Positions 16,103 to 17,562 of a DNA stretch of 17,562 nt are shown here, in pieces. Below the pieces are notes generated by a model. That model searched no databases. It had not been told where the DNA came from and worked only from the letters and a program-made list of their open reading frames with translations. The stretch is from DASPRM01 sp035319065. GTDB lineage: Bacteria; Acidobacteriota; Terriglobia; Terriglobales; Acidobacteriaceae. Within the stretch, counting starts at the first letter, position 1. Each line of letters starts with the position of its first letter. Both the position numbers and the translations under genes were made by a program. The DNA is taken from positions 1 to 17,562 of the forward strand of contig DATHDM010000032.1 of NCBI GenBank assembly GCA_035319065.1. Direction: 5' to 3'.

Positions 16103-17562
16103 TCATTGGACGCCACCGCTCTTGGGGATGAACTGAATTGTTACCTGGCGCTCGACATAGGTGGTAGACGAAGCAGCCGGGAAGGCGACGGTCAAAAATT
16201 CATGGGCTTCCCACGTATCGCGCCTGGCGCCGTCGATGGCTTTGATCTCGGCGGCGCCCCTGATGGGCAGGGAATAAGACATGCCCGCGATGCCGGAAAA
16301 AGTGAACGTCACCTGGTCATGATCGGCGCTCCAGTTCTCGGAGACGACTTTCAAATTGCGGCTGGAGGCGCCAGCCTGAGGCAGGGAAACCGGGACCGCG
16401 ATGCCGAAGTCGTGGCGCACGCGGATGCGAACCGTGGTGGGCCCGCCGAACAGCGGCACCCGCACCTGCACGTGCTGATCGTTCAGATTGGATACCAGCT
16501 TGAAGGGAGCCGGGCGATCGTTGATTTCGACGCCGGCGACGTCCGCACGCAGGCTGACCGCAGGCGCGAATTGCACGAAGCCCTGGTCGCCTCCCCGGCG
16601 CTTGATTTCGAGTTGGATGGCTTGAGGGGTTCCTCCGGGTCCCTCGGCCGCGACGGAATAGGCGAGGTCAAGCGCGCTCTCCCGCAGCTTCACGTTGCGC
16701 AAGGTGAATGAATTCCAGTCGGCGGGAACATGCGGCGCAAAGGTGAGGGTATTGGCAGCGGCATCGCGGGACAGGCCCATCAGGCCACGCAGCAGCGGAG
16801 AGATGACCATGGCTGCGGACCAGATCTGGTGGGGAGAGGCAATCGAATGCTGCTGGAACCAGGCGCCGGAGAGAACTTCCGTGGTGTGTCCGGGGGCACT
16901 GCCCTCAAGAGTAAGCAAGGCGTTGGCCGCGAGATTCTCAAATGCCGGCAGAGGCCGGTGGTATCGATACTCTCCCACTGCGGCCCAGCCGGTGAACAGC
17001 GGCCAGACGGCGCCGTAGTGATATCCCGAGGGGTCGTACTTGTCGTAGTTTGCGGAGACGATGCGCATGCCCCAATCGGCGAGGTGATCGGGACCCGCGA
17101 GCACGTCAATCATGTGATTCGATTTCGCGGGATCGAGCACGCCCATCCACATGGGAACGGTGGCGAGGACGCTGGGAATCGCTATAAGTTTGCCATCGGT
17201 GCCGATGGCGAAGGCGTACTCTTCTTTGTCCGCGATCCAGAATCTGGAATTCAGAGCCTGGAGGCGCTGGTGGAAGCCGGCTTCCAACTGGCGAGCGATG
17301 TCTGTCTTGCCGGTGAGCGTGGCGAGATTGGCGAGTGCATTCAAGGATTCCGCCGCCAGCGCACTCTGATAGAGCTCACCGCGGACCGGCAGCAGGGGAC
17401 CGCCTTCCACCCATCCGTGCCCGATGCCTTCGTTGCGGGGAAAGCCTTCGCTGTCGTTGGTGGATTCAAGGAACTGGTGCGCGCGCCACAGGTTGTCCCA
17501 ATGGTCGCGAGCGAAGGCAACGTCGCCGCTCTGGGAGACGTAGTCGTTGGCGGCGATGATGA
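16103..17562 (-). CDS. Amylo-alpha-1,6-glucosidase-like glycoside hydrolase (N-terminus outside window)
   Basis: The frame is open to the right edge, so the gene is cut; about 485 C-terminal residues are visible. The upstream part reads AFARDHWDNLWRAHQFLEST and FPRNEGIGHGWVEGGPL. This, with HYGAVWPLFTGWAAVGEY and SPHQIWSAAMVISPLLRGLMGL, shows the repeating helical pattern of an (alpha/alpha)6 barrel as in debranching enzymes and GH63-like glucosidases. The last 200 residues look beta-rich and probably form a C-terminal sandwich domain. GTG 17410 is not a real start because the conserved sequence continues before it. The gene lies 48 bases upstream of the GH13 gene on the same strand, so together they could handle alpha-1,6 branches and linear alpha-1,4 chains. 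The family is fairly secure; the substrate is inferred. Confidence 0.8.
   Translation of the reverse strand, partial: IIAANDYVSQSGDVAFARDHWDNLWRAHQFLESTNDSEGFPRNEGIGHGWVEGGPLLPVRGELYQSALAAESLNALANLATLTGKTDIARQLEAGFHQRLQALNSRFWIADKEEYAFAIGTDGKLIAIPSVLATVPMWMGVLDPAKSNHMIDVLAGPDHLADWGMRIVSANYDKYDPSGYHYGAVWPLFTGWAAVGEYRYHRPLPAFENLAANALLTLEGSAPGHTTEVLSGAWFQQHSIASPHQIWSAAMVISPLLRGLMGLSRDAAANTLTFAPHVPADWNSFTLRNVKLRESALDLAYSVAAEGPGGTPQAIQLEIKRRGGDQGFVQFAPAVSLRADVAGVEINDRPAPFKLVSNLNDQHVQVRVPLFGGPTTVRIRVRHDFGIAVPVSLPQAGASSRNLKVVSENWSADHDQVTFTFSGIAGMSYSLPIRGAAEIKAIDGARRDTWEAHEFLTVAFPAASSTTYVERQVTIQFIPKSGGVQ

Noticed and set aside
15623..16711. A 362-codon open frame on the plus strand spanning the ends of two hydrolase genes
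   Set aside because: It is antisense to the GH13 and debranching-like genes, has no recognisable motif and has the composition of a shadow frame.

Overview
The window looks like part of a GC-rich bacterial chromosome, most likely an Acidobacteriota (Terriglobia-type) genome. This is inferred from the gene mix: a deoxyhypusine-synthase-like enzyme beside a pyruvoyl-type arginine decarboxylase, secreted glucosidases with Gram-negative-style signal peptides, and a secreted protein I cannot place in a family. No rRNA or marker gene fixes the taxon.

Positions 1-4183 are accessory DNA. A complete tyrosine recombinase (2930-4108, minus) sits just outside the 3' end of a tRNA-Ser(CGA) gene (4180-4269, minus), the classic arrangement of an element integrated at a tRNA. 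Its visible cargo is a GIY-YIG nuclease-domain protein (1802-2641) and a secreted trypsin-like serine protease (602-1585). At 388-510 lies the C-terminal scrap of a second, different integrase. The distal attachment site is not in the window. This part is visibly less GC-rich than the rest.

Positions 4485-9850 begin with tadA and an orphan nuoI, then carry a compact polyamine locus: agmatine deiminase (aguA), N-carbamoylputrescine amidase (aguB), a deoxyhypusine-synthase-like protein and pyruvoyl-dependent arginine decarboxylase. Together the last four can take arginine to agmatine, N-carbamoylputrescine and putrescine. The fourth enzyme probably joins aminobutyl units to make homospermidine or a related polyamine. 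All four reading frames can start at TTG, and three of these TTG codons have strong Shine-Dalgarno sequences.

Positions 10062-12857 hold a LysR-type regulator divergent from a type I glutamine synthetase gene (glnA). The intergenic region has a LysR-like dyad, and a perfect hairpin abuts the glnA ribosome binding site. A strong intrinsic terminator follows glnA. Ammonia released by the two Agu enzymes could be recaptured by glutamine synthetase, but co-regulation is only a guess.

Positions 12983-17562 carry, all on the minus strand, a secreted protein of unknown function, a small coiled-coil protein, a secreted GH13 alpha-glucosidase/amylase and, cut by the window edge, a probable amylo-alpha-1,6-glucosidase-like enzyme. 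The last two look like an alpha-glucan-degrading operon.
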